A DNA stretch of 62,259 bases, taken from positions 1 to 62,259 of the forward strand of contig CAKUFA010000013.1 in the NCBI GenBank assembly GCA_934647165.1, in the 5' to 3' direction. This DNA comes from an uncultured Clostridia bacterium. Lineage in GTDB: Bacteria > Bacillota > Clostridia > Christensenellales > Aristaeellaceae. Position numbers and translations under genes: made by a program. Of this stretch, positions 16,544-25,122 are shown one piece after another. Within the stretch, counting starts at the first letter, position 1. Every line of letters starts with the position of its first letter. The notes beneath the pieces are model-generated. The model was not told the DNA's origin, ran no database searches, and saw only the letters and a program-made list of their open reading frames with translations.

Positions 16544-17419
16544 ATGAAGAAGCTGCTTCGGAACAGAAATTTCTGGATTATTGCCACATTGGTGATAATC
16601 ATTGCCGTGATGCTGGTAGTGAGTCAACGAACCCGCAACACCACACCCAAAGCGGTTGTGGATGGCAATTCGGACAAGGTATCCATTGTGATGCAGACGG
16701 CTGAGCCAACATCCGTCCTGACGGCGGCACCGACGGAAGCGCCGACTGTAGCTCCGACGGAAGCGCCGACTGTAGCCCAGACAACTGCTCCGACAGAGGC
16801 TCCGACGGAAGCGCCCACTGAAGTGCCGACGGAAGCGCCAACGGCTGTGCCGACAGAAGAACTCGTGGCCGTGCAGCTGATGGAAGCGGCAACAACCGCG
16901 ACGGATGCAGCCACCGCAACCGATGTGGCTACCGCGACGGATGCAGCCACCGCAACCGATGTGGCTACCGCGACGGATGCAGCCACCGCAACCGATGCAA
17001 CCACCGCGACGGATATGGCTACCGCAACCGATGCAGCTACCGCGACGGACGCAGCCACCGCAACGGATGTTTCTCCTGCACGCGCTTATGTTGTGGTAAC
17101 GGCGGGCAATGAAAGCCGCATTTTCCCGGTGATGGATGAAGAATATGCATTCAGCGTGGTGCTCCATCAACTGGATGGAACACAGACGGAAAACGTCATT
17201 CATATCACCACGGACGGTGTGTATATGGAGAAGTCTACCTGCGACAATCAGGATTGCGTGGAGCAGGGCACGGTGACGCTGGACAACCGGGCAGAGCGTG
17301 CGCTGTACAACATGATCGTGTGTTTGCCAAACCAGGTGATGGTGGAACTGTATACCCCTGAAGAGCTGGTGGCATTGTTTGCCAGCAACAGTGCGGATGC
17401 TGCCGCGGACGGCCAGTGA
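16544..17419 (+). CDS. Membrane-anchored NusG domain II protein with Thr/Ala repeat linker
   Basis: The 291-residue product has one N-terminal membrane span (FWIIATLVIIIAVMLVV), a long low-complexity linker of TEAPTxAP and then about ten ATATDxA units, and a C-terminal NusG domain II marked by MEKSTCDNQDCVEQGTVTL and YNMIVCLPNQVMVEL. Stand-alone NusG II proteins are commonly found next to Gx transporters and FMN/Rnf-type genes, and here a Gx transporter follows. The linker is unusually long and repetitive and probably spans the cell wall; it may vary in length between strains. The role of the domain is not established. Confidence 0.88.
   Translation: MKKLLRNRNFWIIATLVIIIAVMLVVSQRTRNTTPKAVVDGNSDKVSIVMQTAEPTSVLTAAPTEAPTVAPTEAPTVAQTTAPTEAPTEAPTEVPTEAPTAVPTEELVAVQLMEAATTATDAATATDVATATDAATATDVATATDAATATDATTATDMATATDAATATDAATATDVSPARAYVVVTAGNESRIFPVMDEEYAFSVVLHQLDGTQTENVIHITTDGVYMEKSTCDNQDCVEQGTVTLDNRAERALYNMIVCLPNQVMVELYTPEELVALFASNSADAAADGQ
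16893..17070 (+). repeat. In-frame 18/36-bp coding tandem repeat
   Basis: Repeats of the form ACNGCNACGGATGCAGCC alternate with a variant codon set so that the apparent DNA period is 36 bp (two 6-residue units). It encodes the ATATDxA tract of the NusG II protein. Confidence 0.9.
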
Positions 17420-17442
17420 GGCTGGTGAAAGGAAGAAACGCC

Positions 17443-17961
17443 ATGGCAAAGCGATCTGTGAGAGAGCAAAACCAGCGCATTGCCCTGTCTGGGTTGTTGG
17501 TGGCGCTGATGCTGGTGCTGGGCTTTGTGGAAAGCCTGATTCCGGTGGGCAGCATTCCGGGCATGAAGGTTGGATTGTCCAACGGCGTGCTGATTTTCGC
17601 TATTTATATGCTGGGCATTCCCACGGCGTTTGTGCTGATGGTGCTCAAGGTGGTGCTGTCTGGGCTGCTTTTTGGCGGTGTAAGCGCCATGATGTATGCT
17701 TTTGCGGGCGGCATGGTAAGCATGATTTGCATGTCCCTGCTCAGCCGGGCGAAGGGCATTCATCCGGTGACGGTGAGCATGGTGGGCGGTGTGGCGCATA
17801 ACGTCGGCCAGGTGGGCTTGGCAATGATTATGCTGCGCACGCCCAAGCTCATGTACTATATGGCCATCCTGATGCTGGTCGGCCTTGCGTGCGGCGCACT
17901 GACGGGCATATGCGCCACTAGTGTGATGAAGCATCTGAAGGCCATTAAAAAGCACATGTGA
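17443..17961 (+). CDS. Gx transporter family protein (heptaprenyl diphosphate synthase component I-like)
   Basis: The 172-residue protein has about five membrane segments and the family motif GSIPGMKVGLSNG near residue 38, followed by GGVSAMMYAFAGGMVSM. The old name comes from a proposed link to polyprenyl synthesis; a transporter role is now assumed from similarity to ECF S-components. The ATG at 17443 is chosen because GAAAGGAAG lies 8 bases before it. It follows the NusG II gene by 23 bases, a pairing seen in many Firmicutes. It ends at a strong terminator. Confidence 0.88.
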   Translation: MAKRSVREQNQRIALSGLLVALMLVLGFVESLIPVGSIPGMKVGLSNGVLIFAIYMLGIPTAFVLMVLKVVLSGLLFGGVSAMMYAFAGGMVSMICMSLLSRAKGIHPVTVSMVGGVAHNVGQVGLAMIMLRTPKLMYYMAILMLVGLACGALTGICATSVMKHLKAIKKHM

Positions 17962-17991
17962 CGCGGAAACGGCGGCAAGTCTGGTAATGCG

Positions 17992-18033
17992 AAAAAGGCG
18001 CATCCTTCGAAAAATCGGAGGGTGCGCCTTTTT
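17992..18033 (+). terminator. Rho-independent terminator
   Basis: AAAAAGGCGCA..CC pairs with GG..GTGCGCCTTTTT around a short loop, 30 bases after the Gx transporter stop. Confidence 0.92.
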
Positions 18034-18108
18034 CGCGTGGCTGAAGGTCAGCCTTTGCAGTTGCTGACATAGCAGGCGGCAGAAGGGGATGCTTTTTGAA
18101 GCTGTGTA

Positions 18109-18576
18109 TCATGGTTTGCGTGATAGCACGCGGATGACAAAATCCTTGCGGGCGGGGGTAATCACATAGTCATACCAGTACAACCTGTCGCCGTTGGATG
18201 TTGCTTCCTTATGGCTGCGAAAGGCGTAGTGCCGTGTGTTGCGCAGAACGCGCATGTCCACCAGCACAGCCTGGGCAAGGGCGTAAAGGGTTTCCTGGCT
18301 GGGGTTGTCCAGCGAATGGCGCTGAAAGGTGTAGTGTTTTGTTTCATATTGAGGCATCAGGGTGCGAATGGTGACGCTTTCCGGACGGATGGTGACGCTC
18401 TCCAGGGATTCGTTGTCATAGCGGCGCAAAAGCGGATAGATATGGGCGTACAGGTCAGTGGTACGCACGCGCTGCACCAGGCGCTGCTGGCGGCGGTTTT
18501 CAGCAGTGATGCGGACAAGCAGCACGGCGGATACGGCCACCATGACAAAGACAAGCGCAACCAGACCGGTCGTCAT
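18109..18576 (-). CDS. Small single-span membrane protein of unknown function
   Basis: The 155-residue product has an N-terminal membrane span (TTGLVALVFVMVAVSAVLLV) followed by a basic coiled stretch and a soluble domain that includes RPESVTIRTLMPQYETKHY and YWYDYVITPARKDFVIRVL. I do not recognise the family. A textbook GGAGGTGAT ribosome site lies 5 bases before the ATG at 18576, and the promoter at 18610-18639 would place the message start just upstream, which excludes the longer frame. Confidence 0.75.
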   Translation of the reverse strand: MTTGLVALVFVMVAVSAVLLVRITAENRRQQRLVQRVRTTDLYAHIYPLLRRYDNESLESVTIRPESVTIRTLMPQYETKHYTFQRHSLDNPSQETLYALAQAVLVDMRVLRNTRHYAFRSHKEATSNGDRLYWYDYVITPARKDFVIRVLSRKP

Positions 18577-18609
18577 GCATATCACCTCCATGGGAAAAGC
18601 AGTCAGTCC

Positions 18610-18639
18610 ATGATACCAGCACTGCGGCGGGAATGTCAA
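18610..18639 (-). promoter_or_regulatory. Sigma-A promoter
   Basis: Minus strand: consensus TTGACA (18634-18639), 18-base spacer, TATCAT (18610-18615), facing the gene at 18576. Confidence 0.82.
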
Positions 18640-18662
18640 GGGAAGAGCCGGAGCATAAACAA

Positions 18663-18710
18663 AAAGAGGAAGGCCATGCCGCGGAACAATCGGGCAGGCA
18701 CTTCCTCTTT
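18663..18710 (-). terminator. Terminator of the DUF1858 gene
   Basis: AAAGAGGAAG (18663-18672) pairs with CTTCCTCTTT (18701-18710), with inner GC-rich pairing; the T-run follows on the minus strand. Confidence 0.82.
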
Positions 18711-18727
18711 GGGCGCGGCAGAAAGAC

Positions 18728-18931
18728 TTATTTCTTGCTGGCCAGGTAAGCGTTGATGTCGGCAAGCACTTTGTTCACGTCGATACCGTGACCTGCGCAG
18801 CCGTCTTCCAGAGACTCAAAGGCGTGGGCAGGGCAGCCGACGCAGTGCATGCCGTTCTGCATCAGAATAGCGGCAATTCCGCGGTCAATGCTGAGCAGTT
18901 CGCCCATGGTGGTTTCCTTGCTGATTTCCAT
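18728..18931 (-). CDS. DUF1858 domain protein
   Basis: The 67-residue protein matches the DUF1858 pattern: TTMGELLSIDRGIAAILMQNGM (quoted over its key part), then HCVGCPAHAFESLEDGCAGHGID. The CxxC plus a third cysteine suggest redox or iron-sulfur/metal binding; proteins of this type often accompany hybrid-cluster or ScdA/Ric-type proteins, none of which is adjacent. GGAGGAAAACAAA precedes the ATG at 18931 and it has its own promoter and terminator. Confidence 0.9.
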   Translation of the reverse strand: MEISKETTMGELLSIDRGIAAILMQNGMHCVGCPAHAFESLEDGCAGHGIDVNKVLADINAYLASKK

Positions 18932-18981
18932 TTTGTTTTCCTCCGTTCCGCATGGGGCAAAAGCTATCCCCAAGCACTGTT

Positions 18982-19010
18982 ATCATACCATTCTGTATTC
19001 CGTCCGTCAA
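18982..19010 (-). promoter_or_regulatory. Sigma-A promoter of the DUF1858 gene
   Basis: Minus strand: TTGACG (19005-19010), 17-base spacer, TATGAT (18982-18987). Confidence 0.8.
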
Positions 19011-19096
19011 GCAGGAAGATGCCCGGAAAAGGCGCGGGACATGCATGGCGCTGAAAAACATTTCGGCAGGCGGTTTTTCGTTGCCTGTTCTCGCCA

Positions 19097-19125
19097 TTGC
19101 CAGAAATAAAAAAATGTGATAGAAT
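19097..19125 (+). promoter_or_regulatory. Sigma-A promoter of the CotH gene
   Basis: TTGCCA (19097-19102), 17-base spacer, TAGAAT (19120-19125), about 74 bases before the ATG at 19199. Confidence 0.8.
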
Positions 19126-19198
19126 GCAAGGGATCGTCAGAAACTATCGTTTTTATAGACGAAGCTAACAATGCAAAGTGTTTTGCAGGAGGAGAACC

Positions 19199-22100
19199 AT
19201 GCAGCAGACACCGCCGAGAAGAAGACGAACCGGCGAAGCGTATCAGGAAAGAGCGCGCTATACGCAGAATACGCCGCCTACAGCGAGCAGAAAGCCCCGC
19301 AAAAAAAAGCCGGCCTATATGGCGCTGATTTTGTGTGCCGTGCTGGTGGCCATTCTGGTTATCATCTGCCCTAAGAAGCCTATTTCCCGGGCAACCTATA
19401 CGGTGGCGGACGCGTCTACCGGCGTTTATACCAGCGATTACAAGGGGCTTTTGATCAGCGAGCTGATGCCTTCCAACAAGGCCAGCGTGCCGGATGAAAA
19501 CGGCGAGTATCACGACTGGGTAGAGGTGTGGAACAGCACCGATCGCGATATTGACCTCAAGGATGTGGGGCTGAGTGACCGGGGAGATTCAATCCGCTTC
19601 CTTTTTCCGAATGTAACGCTTCCGGCAGGCGGCCGGGTGGTGGTTTTCTGTTCGGACACCAATGCGGCGGAACCGGGCAAAACCTTCCACGCCAAGTTCA
19701 AGCTTTCCAGCGTGGGGGAAACGGTGTATCTGTTTGATCCCAACGGTTACCAGATTGATTCGGTCACCTATCCTATCATGGGCGGCGATGAGAGCTGGAT
19801 ACGACAGGAGGACGGCAGCTATGCCGCCACGCTCCTGTACAGCCCGGGGTATGAAAACAGCGAGGCAGGCTATCAGGCATATCTTGCCGCCACCATGGTG
19901 AAGGACGGCGCGCTGCTTATCAACGAGGTGATGGCGGATGCAAAAAGCGGCTTGACCGATGGCGACGGTGAATTCAGCGACTGGATTGAGCTGTACAACA
20001 CCACCGATCAGACCATCAGCCTGGACAATTATGCCCTGAGCAACAAGGAGAACAAGCCGCTCAAATGGCGCTTTCCCGCGGGGGCGACCATTGCGCCCGG
20101 CGGTTACTATGTGGTGTTCTGCTCCGGCAAGGACAAGGTGGACGAAGCCACCGGCGTGCCGCACACAAACTTCCGCATAAGTGCCGAGCATGACACCGTG
20201 GTGCTTTCCGACAGCCACGGCCGCCTGGCGGATCGTGTGACGATTGACAATCTCGGACACGATTGCAGTTATGGCCGGGACAGCAACGGCGTGTTCCGTG
20301 TCTATCAGCTGGCTACGCCCGGCCTTCCGAACACGGAGGCGGGCGCGGGGCAGATGGACTACAACATGCGCCAAATGAACAAAGCCGGCGTATATATCAC
20401 CGAGGTCATGGCATCCAACGATTCGGTGGTTGTGTATGACGGGGTGAAAAGCTGCGACTGGGTGGAGATCTACAACTCCGCCCAGACCGCGGTGGATCTG
20501 AGCGGTTATGGCCTGAGCGACGATATCGGCAGGCCGCGCAAGTGGCAGTTTCCCCAGGGCACGATTATCAATCCAGGTGAATACAAGGTAATTTTGTGCG
20601 ACGCCCGCAGCGACCAGAGCACCACCGCGCAGCTGCATGCCGCTTTTAAGATTGCACGGGCGGGGGGCGAAACGGTTTGCCTGGCGGATCCCACAGGTAA
20701 GGTTCTGGACAAGCTGGTGCTGCCGCTCATCCCCACCAATGTGTCCTATGGGCGCACGATTGGCATGGCGGGTTTTTTTTATTACGACGTATCCACGCCG
20801 CGGGCGGCCAACAACACGGGTTTCCTTGGCTATGCGCAGGCGCCGGCGCTGCTGGTTTCTCCCGGGCTGCACTATGAAACGGTGTACACCGGCTTCACGG
20901 TGCCGGAAAATACCACCGTGTATTACACCACGGACGGATCCATTCCTACTCGCTCTTCCACGCCTTATCATGGCGAAACGCTGGAGCTGAATTTCACCAC
21001 CGTGCTGCGGGCACGGGCGTATTCCGACGGCAATCTCCAGCCGAGCGAAATCACCACGGGTACCTATATTATCAATGCTTATCACTCCTTGCCGGTTGTG
21101 TCCCTCGTGTGCGACCCGGATGTGCTGTGGAACAGCCAGACCGGTATGCTGGTGACAGGCGATAACGTGGTCAAAGAGCCTGGCAAGCTGCCTTTCAAGA
21201 ACACCATCTATCGCCAGTTCGGCAAAATCCGGCAGGAAGGCCACATCGAGTATTATTTACTGGACGGCACGCAGGTGCTTGACCAAGGCACCGGATTTGA
21301 GCTGGCAGGCGACTTCAGTCTGGATCTGCCGCAGAAATCCTTCAAGTTCCGCGCCAAGTCCATTTATGGCGCGAAAACCTTCAATGCCAAACTGTTTGAG
21401 GATAGACCCTATACCGAATACAAGGCGTTTGTGCTGCGAAATGCCGGCAATGACGGCGCCTGGACGCGCCTGGTGGACGGCTTCCAGTCCAGACTGCTGG
21501 ATTTGTATGGCACGCAGGTGATTCATCAGGCGTGGAACCCGGTGGTGCTCTACCTCAACGGCGTGTACTGGGGACACTATAACATGCGCGAGCGTGTTGA
21601 CCGCTACTTCATTGCCCAGCATGAGGGACTGAGCCTTGACGAGGCGGATAAGATCACCCTCCTGCACGGCAACTGGTCGGTGGACTACGGTTCCAACAAG
21701 GAATACAGGGCGATGCTCAATAAAATCAAAACCCTGAATCCTGCAAAAAATGCCGAGGACTTACAGTACATCGAAGACAACATTGATGTGGACAACTATC
21801 TGGAATACATCGCGATGGAAATGTTCATCGGCAACAGCGACATCGGTAACATCCGTTTTTATAAAACGGGACAGCCCGGAAGCAAATGGAAATGGATTCT
21901 CTACGACATGGACTACGGTATGTACAATTCCGATTTTAACAGTCCATGGAGTTACACGAAAACAAAGGGCATGGGTGTGCAAAACTATAACAACACGATT
22001 TTGCTCAAGCTTCTGGAAGTGCCTGAGTACAAGGACAGGTTCCTGCGTAAGCTGGGCGATGTGTTCCAGACGTTTACAACGGAAACGATGCTTTCTGTGC

Positions 22101-22372
22101 TGGAACCCATGGTGGCGCAGATTCAGCCGGAAATGACGCTGCACTTTGCGCGCTGGGCGGAAGAGCACGACCAGAACGTGGTGTCCGAATGGCCGACCAC
22201 GGCGGATGCGGCCTATCGCTATTGGGAGAGCCGTGTGAACCGCCTGCGCAACGTGATCAGAAAGCGGCCGAACAAGCTTTGGGGCTTTGTGAAGGAGCAA
22301 TTCAAACTGTCGGATGCGCAGATGCTGGATTACTTTGGCCCGCAGCCGGAAATCCCTGCCGACGCGGTGTGA
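19199..22372 (+). CDS. CotH kinase with three lamin-tail domains, membrane anchored
   Basis: The 1057-residue protein has a basic, Arg-rich cytosolic head, one membrane span at about residues 40-58 (AYMALILCAVLVAILVII), then three lamin-tail domains starting near residues 82 (LLISELMPSN), 237 (LLINEVMADA) and 396 (VYITEVMASN), a chitobiase-like beta module near 550-625 (VYYTTDGSIPTRSSTPYHG) and a CotH kinase domain from about 630 (PVVSLVCDPDVLW) with the metal-site-like WKWILYDMDYGMYN near 896. CotH in Bacillus phosphorylates spore-coat proteins from outside the membrane. AGGAGGAG sets the ATG at 19199. It is followed by DUF4956 and VTC genes, a recurrent trio, so a joint surface process involving phosphate polymers is likely. 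A spore role is not shown by the sequence. Confidence 0.93.
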   Translation: MQQTPPRRRRTGEAYQERARYTQNTPPTASRKPRKKKPAYMALILCAVLVAILVIICPKKPISRATYTVADASTGVYTSDYKGLLISELMPSNKASVPDENGEYHDWVEVWNSTDRDIDLKDVGLSDRGDSIRFLFPNVTLPAGGRVVVFCSDTNAAEPGKTFHAKFKLSSVGETVYLFDPNGYQIDSVTYPIMGGDESWIRQEDGSYAATLLYSPGYENSEAGYQAYLAATMVKDGALLINEVMADAKSGLTDGDGEFSDWIELYNTTDQTISLDNYALSNKENKPLKWRFPAGATIAPGGYYVVFCSGKDKVDEATGVPHTNFRISAEHDTVVLSDSHGRLADRVTIDNLGHDCSYGRDSNGVFRVYQLATPGLPNTEAGAGQMDYNMRQMNKAGVYITEVMASNDSVVVYDGVKSCDWVEIYNSAQTAVDLSGYGLSDDIGRPRKWQFPQGTIINPGEYKVILCDARSDQSTTAQLHAAFKIARAGGETVCLADPTGKVLDKLVLPLIPTNVSYGRTIGMAGFFYYDVSTPRAANNTGFLGYAQAPALLVSPGLHYETVYTGFTVPENTTVYYTTDGSIPTRSSTPYHGETLELNFTTVLRARAYSDGNLQPSEITTGTYIINAYHSLPVVSLVCDPDVLWNSQTGMLVTGDNVVKEPGKLPFKNTIYRQFGKIRQEGHIEYYLLDGTQVLDQGTGFELAGDFSLDLPQKSFKFRAKSIYGAKTFNAKLFEDRPYTEYKAFVLRNAGNDGAWTRLVDGFQSRLLDLYGTQVIHQAWNPVVLYLNGVYWGHYNMRERVDRYFIAQHEGLSLDEADKITLLHGNWSVDYGSNKEYRAMLNKIKTLNPAKNAEDLQYIEDNIDVDNYLEYIAMEMFIGNSDIGNIRFYKTGQPGSKWKWILYDMDYGMYNSDFNSPWSYTKTKGMGVQNYNNTILLKLLEVPEYKDRFLRKLGDVFQTFTTETMLSVLEPMVAQIQPEMTLHFARWAEEHDQNVVSEWPTTADAAYRYWESRVNRLRNVIRKRPNKLWGFVKEQFKLSDAQMLDYFGPQPEIPADAV

Positions 22373-22399
22373 CAAATTCAAGAAAAATTCAACAAACGG

Positions 22400-22429
22400 T
22401 TTACGAACATGCCCCGCATGCGGTATAAT
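22400..22429 (+). promoter_or_regulatory. Sigma-A promoter of the DUF4956-VTC pair
   Basis: TTTACG (22400-22405), 18-base spacer, perfect TATAAT (22424-22429). The spacer holds the palindrome-like CATGCCCCGCATG. It allows the last two genes of the trio to be expressed apart from CotH. Confidence 0.75.
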
Positions 22430-22483
22430 GCAAGTGGTGCGACCACAGCGCCTTGCGCGTGAGAATACAGGAGGAATGCTCCC

Positions 22484-23197
22484 ATGCAGACGAGTTTTGC
22501 CCTTGATACCATTGGCGTGACTGACATCGTGAAGAATAACGCCAGCTTGTCCTCTTACTTTGCCGAGCAGTTTGCCGCCCTCACCCCGATGAAAGTCATC
22601 ATTGCCCTGCTGCTGGGGAGCCTGGTGGGACTCATCATTGCCTTTGTGTACCGCAAATGCTACCGTGGCGTGCTCTACAGCCCCTCTTTTGCCATGACGC
22701 TGATGATGCTCACCCTCATCACCACGCCTGTGGTTATGTGCATCAAGAGCGACCTGTCCCTGTCCATGGGCATGGTGGGCGCACTGTCCATTGTGCGTTT
22801 CCGTACCGCAGTGAAGGATCCCATGGACACCGCGTACATGTTTTGGGCGCTGACAATGGGCATTCTGCTGGGAGCTGAACTGTACGTGATTGCGCTGGTG
22901 GTGGTGCTTGGTATTGCCGTGGTGATGTTTGCCATGACGTTTGTCAAGTTCCGCAATCCGGACGCCTACCTGCTGGTGCTGCACTATGACGATGATGCAG
23001 AGCCCACCATCATGCAGCAGCTGCGCCGCGCGGTGAAGCAGCAGCGCCTGCGCTCCAAGACGGTGACCCGCGCCGGTGCGGAAATGACGGTGGAGGTTCG
23101 CCTGTCCGATAAGCAGGATCTGGTGGCCACGATGCTGAACATCGAAGGCGTGCACGACGCGACTTTGGTAGCATGCCAGACCGAAGCAGGCGTGTAA
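22484..23197 (+). CDS. DUF4956 membrane protein
   Basis: The 237-residue protein has about four membrane segments between residues 35 and 150 and the DUF4956 signature GMVGALSIVRFRTAVKDPMD. The C-terminal 85 residues form a soluble alpha/beta domain (DAYLLVLHYDDDAEPT.., MTVEVRLSDKQD), like a small regulatory fold. The family is regularly encoded beside VTC-type polyphosphate polymerases, where it may form a membrane channel or anchor for the polymer; that is inference. AGGAGGA precedes the ATG. The VTC gene follows after 34 bases. Confidence 0.92.
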   Translation: MQTSFALDTIGVTDIVKNNASLSSYFAEQFAALTPMKVIIALLLGSLVGLIIAFVYRKCYRGVLYSPSFAMTLMMLTLITTPVVMCIKSDLSLSMGMVGALSIVRFRTAVKDPMDTAYMFWALTMGILLGAELYVIALVVVLGIAVVMFAMTFVKFRNPDAYLLVLHYDDDAEPTIMQQLRRAVKQQRLRSKTVTRAGAEMTVEVRLSDKQDLVATMLNIEGVHDATLVACQTEAGV

Positions 23198-23231
23198 AAA
23201 CGCGGCCATTTTTTCACGAGAGGTGAGTCCC

Positions 23232-23939
23232 ATGGGTACCACGCTGCCCCTGCGGCATGAACTGAAGTTCTTTATCAACGAAATGCAGTACATCGTCCTG
23301 TCCGGGGTGCTGGATCAGGTGCTTCAGCGCGATCCGAATGGCGATGAATACAATGAATATCATATCCGCTCCCTGTACTTCGACACCGTTTTTAACACCG
23401 CCCTGTATGACAAAATCGACGGCGATCAGAACCGTGACAAATATCGCATCCGCATCTATAACATGAGTGACCGCATCATCAAAATGGAGTGCAAAACCAA
23501 GGTGGGCAACCTCATCAGCAAGCGCTCCATCTCCATTCCGCGGGATTTGTGCGAGCAGCTTATTGCGGGCGATCCCACGGGGCTGGAAACAACCCGCTCA
23601 GGACTGCTCAACGATGTCTATCGCGAAATGACGGTGAACCTGCTGCGCCCTGCGGTGATTGTGGACTATGTGCGGGAGGCGTATCTCCATCCGGCGGAGG
23701 AGGTTCGCATCACCTTTGACAAGCAGCTGCGTTCCGGGCTGCGCTCCACAGATTTGTTCAATCCCTTTGTGCCGACGGTGCCGCCGTTTGACAATGGGGA
23801 GATTATTCTGGAAGTGAAGTACAACCGTGTGCTGCCGCCGTATATCCGTGATGTGCTGACAACCTATTGCTCGGGTGCTGTGCAAAGTGCTATCAGCAAA
23901 TATACCTGGTGCCGAAGGTTTGAAGAGCTGGAGGCATAA
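23232..23939 (+). CDS. VTC-domain polyphosphate polymerase
   Basis: The VTC domain is a triphosphate-tunnel enzyme that polymerises inorganic polyphosphate from ATP. The 235-residue product has the expected tunnel motifs in order: LRHELKFFI, IRSLYFDT, YRIRIYN, IKMECKTKVG with ISKRSISI, a PAVIVDYVREAY strand, RITFDKQLRSG, and ILEVKYN near the end. The ATG at 23232 follows GAGAGGTGA by 5 bases; the GTG at 23223 overlaps that ribosome site. Unlike yeast Vtc4 it has no fused SPX or membrane domain; the upstream DUF4956 protein probably supplies the membrane part. A terminator follows directly. Confidence 0.92.
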   Translation: MGTTLPLRHELKFFINEMQYIVLSGVLDQVLQRDPNGDEYNEYHIRSLYFDTVFNTALYDKIDGDQNRDKYRIRIYNMSDRIIKMECKTKVGNLISKRSISIPRDLCEQLIAGDPTGLETTRSGLLNDVYREMTVNLLRPAVIVDYVREAYLHPAEEVRITFDKQLRSGLRSTDLFNPFVPTVPPFDNGEIILEVKYNRVLPPYIRDVLTTYCSGAVQSAISKYTWCRRFEELEA

Positions 23940-23942
23940 CAA

Positions 23943-23986
23943 AAAGGCCAAAGGGAAAGAATGAAAACGTTCTCCCTTTGGCTTTT
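23943..23986 (+). terminator. Rho-independent terminator
   Basis: GCCAAAGGGA (23947-23956) pairs with TCCCTTTGGC (23973-23982) with a TTTT tail, closing the CotH-DUF4956-VTC block. Confidence 0.92.
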
Positions 23987-24091
23987 ATCATCCGTATCCG
24001 GGAAACGCAGCAAAGAAGCCTGCAAGCGGGAGAAAACGGAGCTTTTGCGGTAGAATGCTTGAAAAAAACAGAATTTGACGGTATGTTGACC

Positions 24092-24120
24092 TTGCGAAGG
24101 GGCATAAAATGCTGTAAAAT
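24092..24120 (+). promoter_or_regulatory. Sigma-A promoter of the murB operon
   Basis: TTGCGA (24092-24097), 17-base spacer, TAAAAT (24115-24120), 24 bases before the murB ATG. An overlapping TTGACC at 24085 gives a poorer spacing. Confidence 0.65.
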
Positions 24121-24143
24121 GAACGCAGGAAGGATGTGACGGC

Positions 24144-25094
24144 ATGGCCGGACAGATCACGAAGCCCTGGGCGGCATTTGAAAACCGCATACGGGAAAGT
24201 GCGCTGGGCACAAAAATGACCCGGAACGTTTCCATGGCGGATTATACGACACTTCACCTGGGCGGCAAAGCGGATCTGATGCTGGAGCCTGCCTGCGCGA
24301 AAGATGTGCAGCTGATTCTGCAAACGGCGCAGGCGCTGAAAGTGCCCTTGACCGTGATAGGGCGCGGAAGCAACCTGCTTGTGCGGGATGGCGGCATCCG
24401 CGGTGTGGTGCTGCGCATTGCCGGCAGCATGAAACGCGTGCAGGCGGATGGTGAAACCATCACGGCCGAAGCAGGCGCGATGATGCCGGCGGTGGCCATG
24501 GCTGCGGCAGAACATCATCTGGCAGGCATGGCCTTTGCGGGGGGAATTCCAGGCACGGTTGGCGGCGGCGTCATGATGAACGCAGGCGCCTATGGCGGGG
24601 AAATGGCACAGGTGGTGTCGCAGGTGGAAGGCTTTGACCGTTTGACCGGAACGCCCTTTTGCTACACGGGTGCCGAAATGGCCTTTGGCTATCGGAGCTC
24701 CCGCTTGCAGGGGGAAGACAAGGTGGTTACATCCGTAACGTTTCGCCTGCAAAAGGGCGATGGCGCGGCTATCCGTGCGGAAATGGTGGACTACAACCGC
24801 CGCCGCGCTGAAAAGCAGCCGCTGGATGTTCCCAGCGCGGGCAGCACTTTTCGCCGCCCGAAAACGGGCTACGCCGCTGCATTGATTGATGAATGCGGCC
24901 TCAAGGGTGTGCAGGTGGGCGGTGCACAGGTGAGCGAAAAGCATGCGGGCTTTCTGCTCAACCGCGGGGGCACGGCGGCGGATTTCCTGGCGTTGATGGC
25001 GTTGGTGCAGCGCACGGTGCTGGAGAAAACAGGCGTTGCGCTGGAAAGCGAAGTGTGCATCCTCGGCGAGGATGCGGAAACAAAAGAAATTTAA
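24144..25094 (+). CDS. murB: UDP-N-acetylenolpyruvoylglucosamine reductase MurB
   Basis: MurB reduces UDP-GlcNAc-enolpyruvate to UDP-MurNAc with NADPH and FAD, the second committed step of peptidoglycan synthesis in the cytosol. The 316-residue protein has YTTLHLGGKADL, the FAD loops GRGSNLLVRDGG and GGIPGTVGGGVMMNAGAYGGE (key residues), the catalytic serine motif PSAGSTFRRP and the C-terminal ESEVCILGE. The ATG follows AAGGA by about 9 bases. It is first in a murB-rapZ-whiA-crh-like operon, as seen in many Clostridia. Confidence 0.97.
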   Translation: MAGQITKPWAAFENRIRESALGTKMTRNVSMADYTTLHLGGKADLMLEPACAKDVQLILQTAQALKVPLTVIGRGSNLLVRDGGIRGVVLRIAGSMKRVQADGETITAEAGAMMPAVAMAAAEHHLAGMAFAGGIPGTVGGGVMMNAGAYGGEMAQVVSQVEGFDRLTGTPFCYTGAEMAFGYRSSRLQGEDKVVTSVTFRLQKGDGAAIRAEMVDYNRRRAEKQPLDVPSAGSTFRRPKTGYAAALIDECGLKGVQVGGAQVSEKHAGFLLNRGGTAADFLALMALVQRTVLEKTGVALESEVCILGEDAETKEI

Positions 25095-25122
25095 CTGCAA
25101 AAGCAAAGAGGGGGAGAAGCCC

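Noticed and set aside
16624..17058. Leftward frame of Val/Ala/Ser repeats opposite the NusG II gene
   Set aside because: It is the mirror of the tandem codon repeats of the real gene; no ribosome site or promoter serves it.
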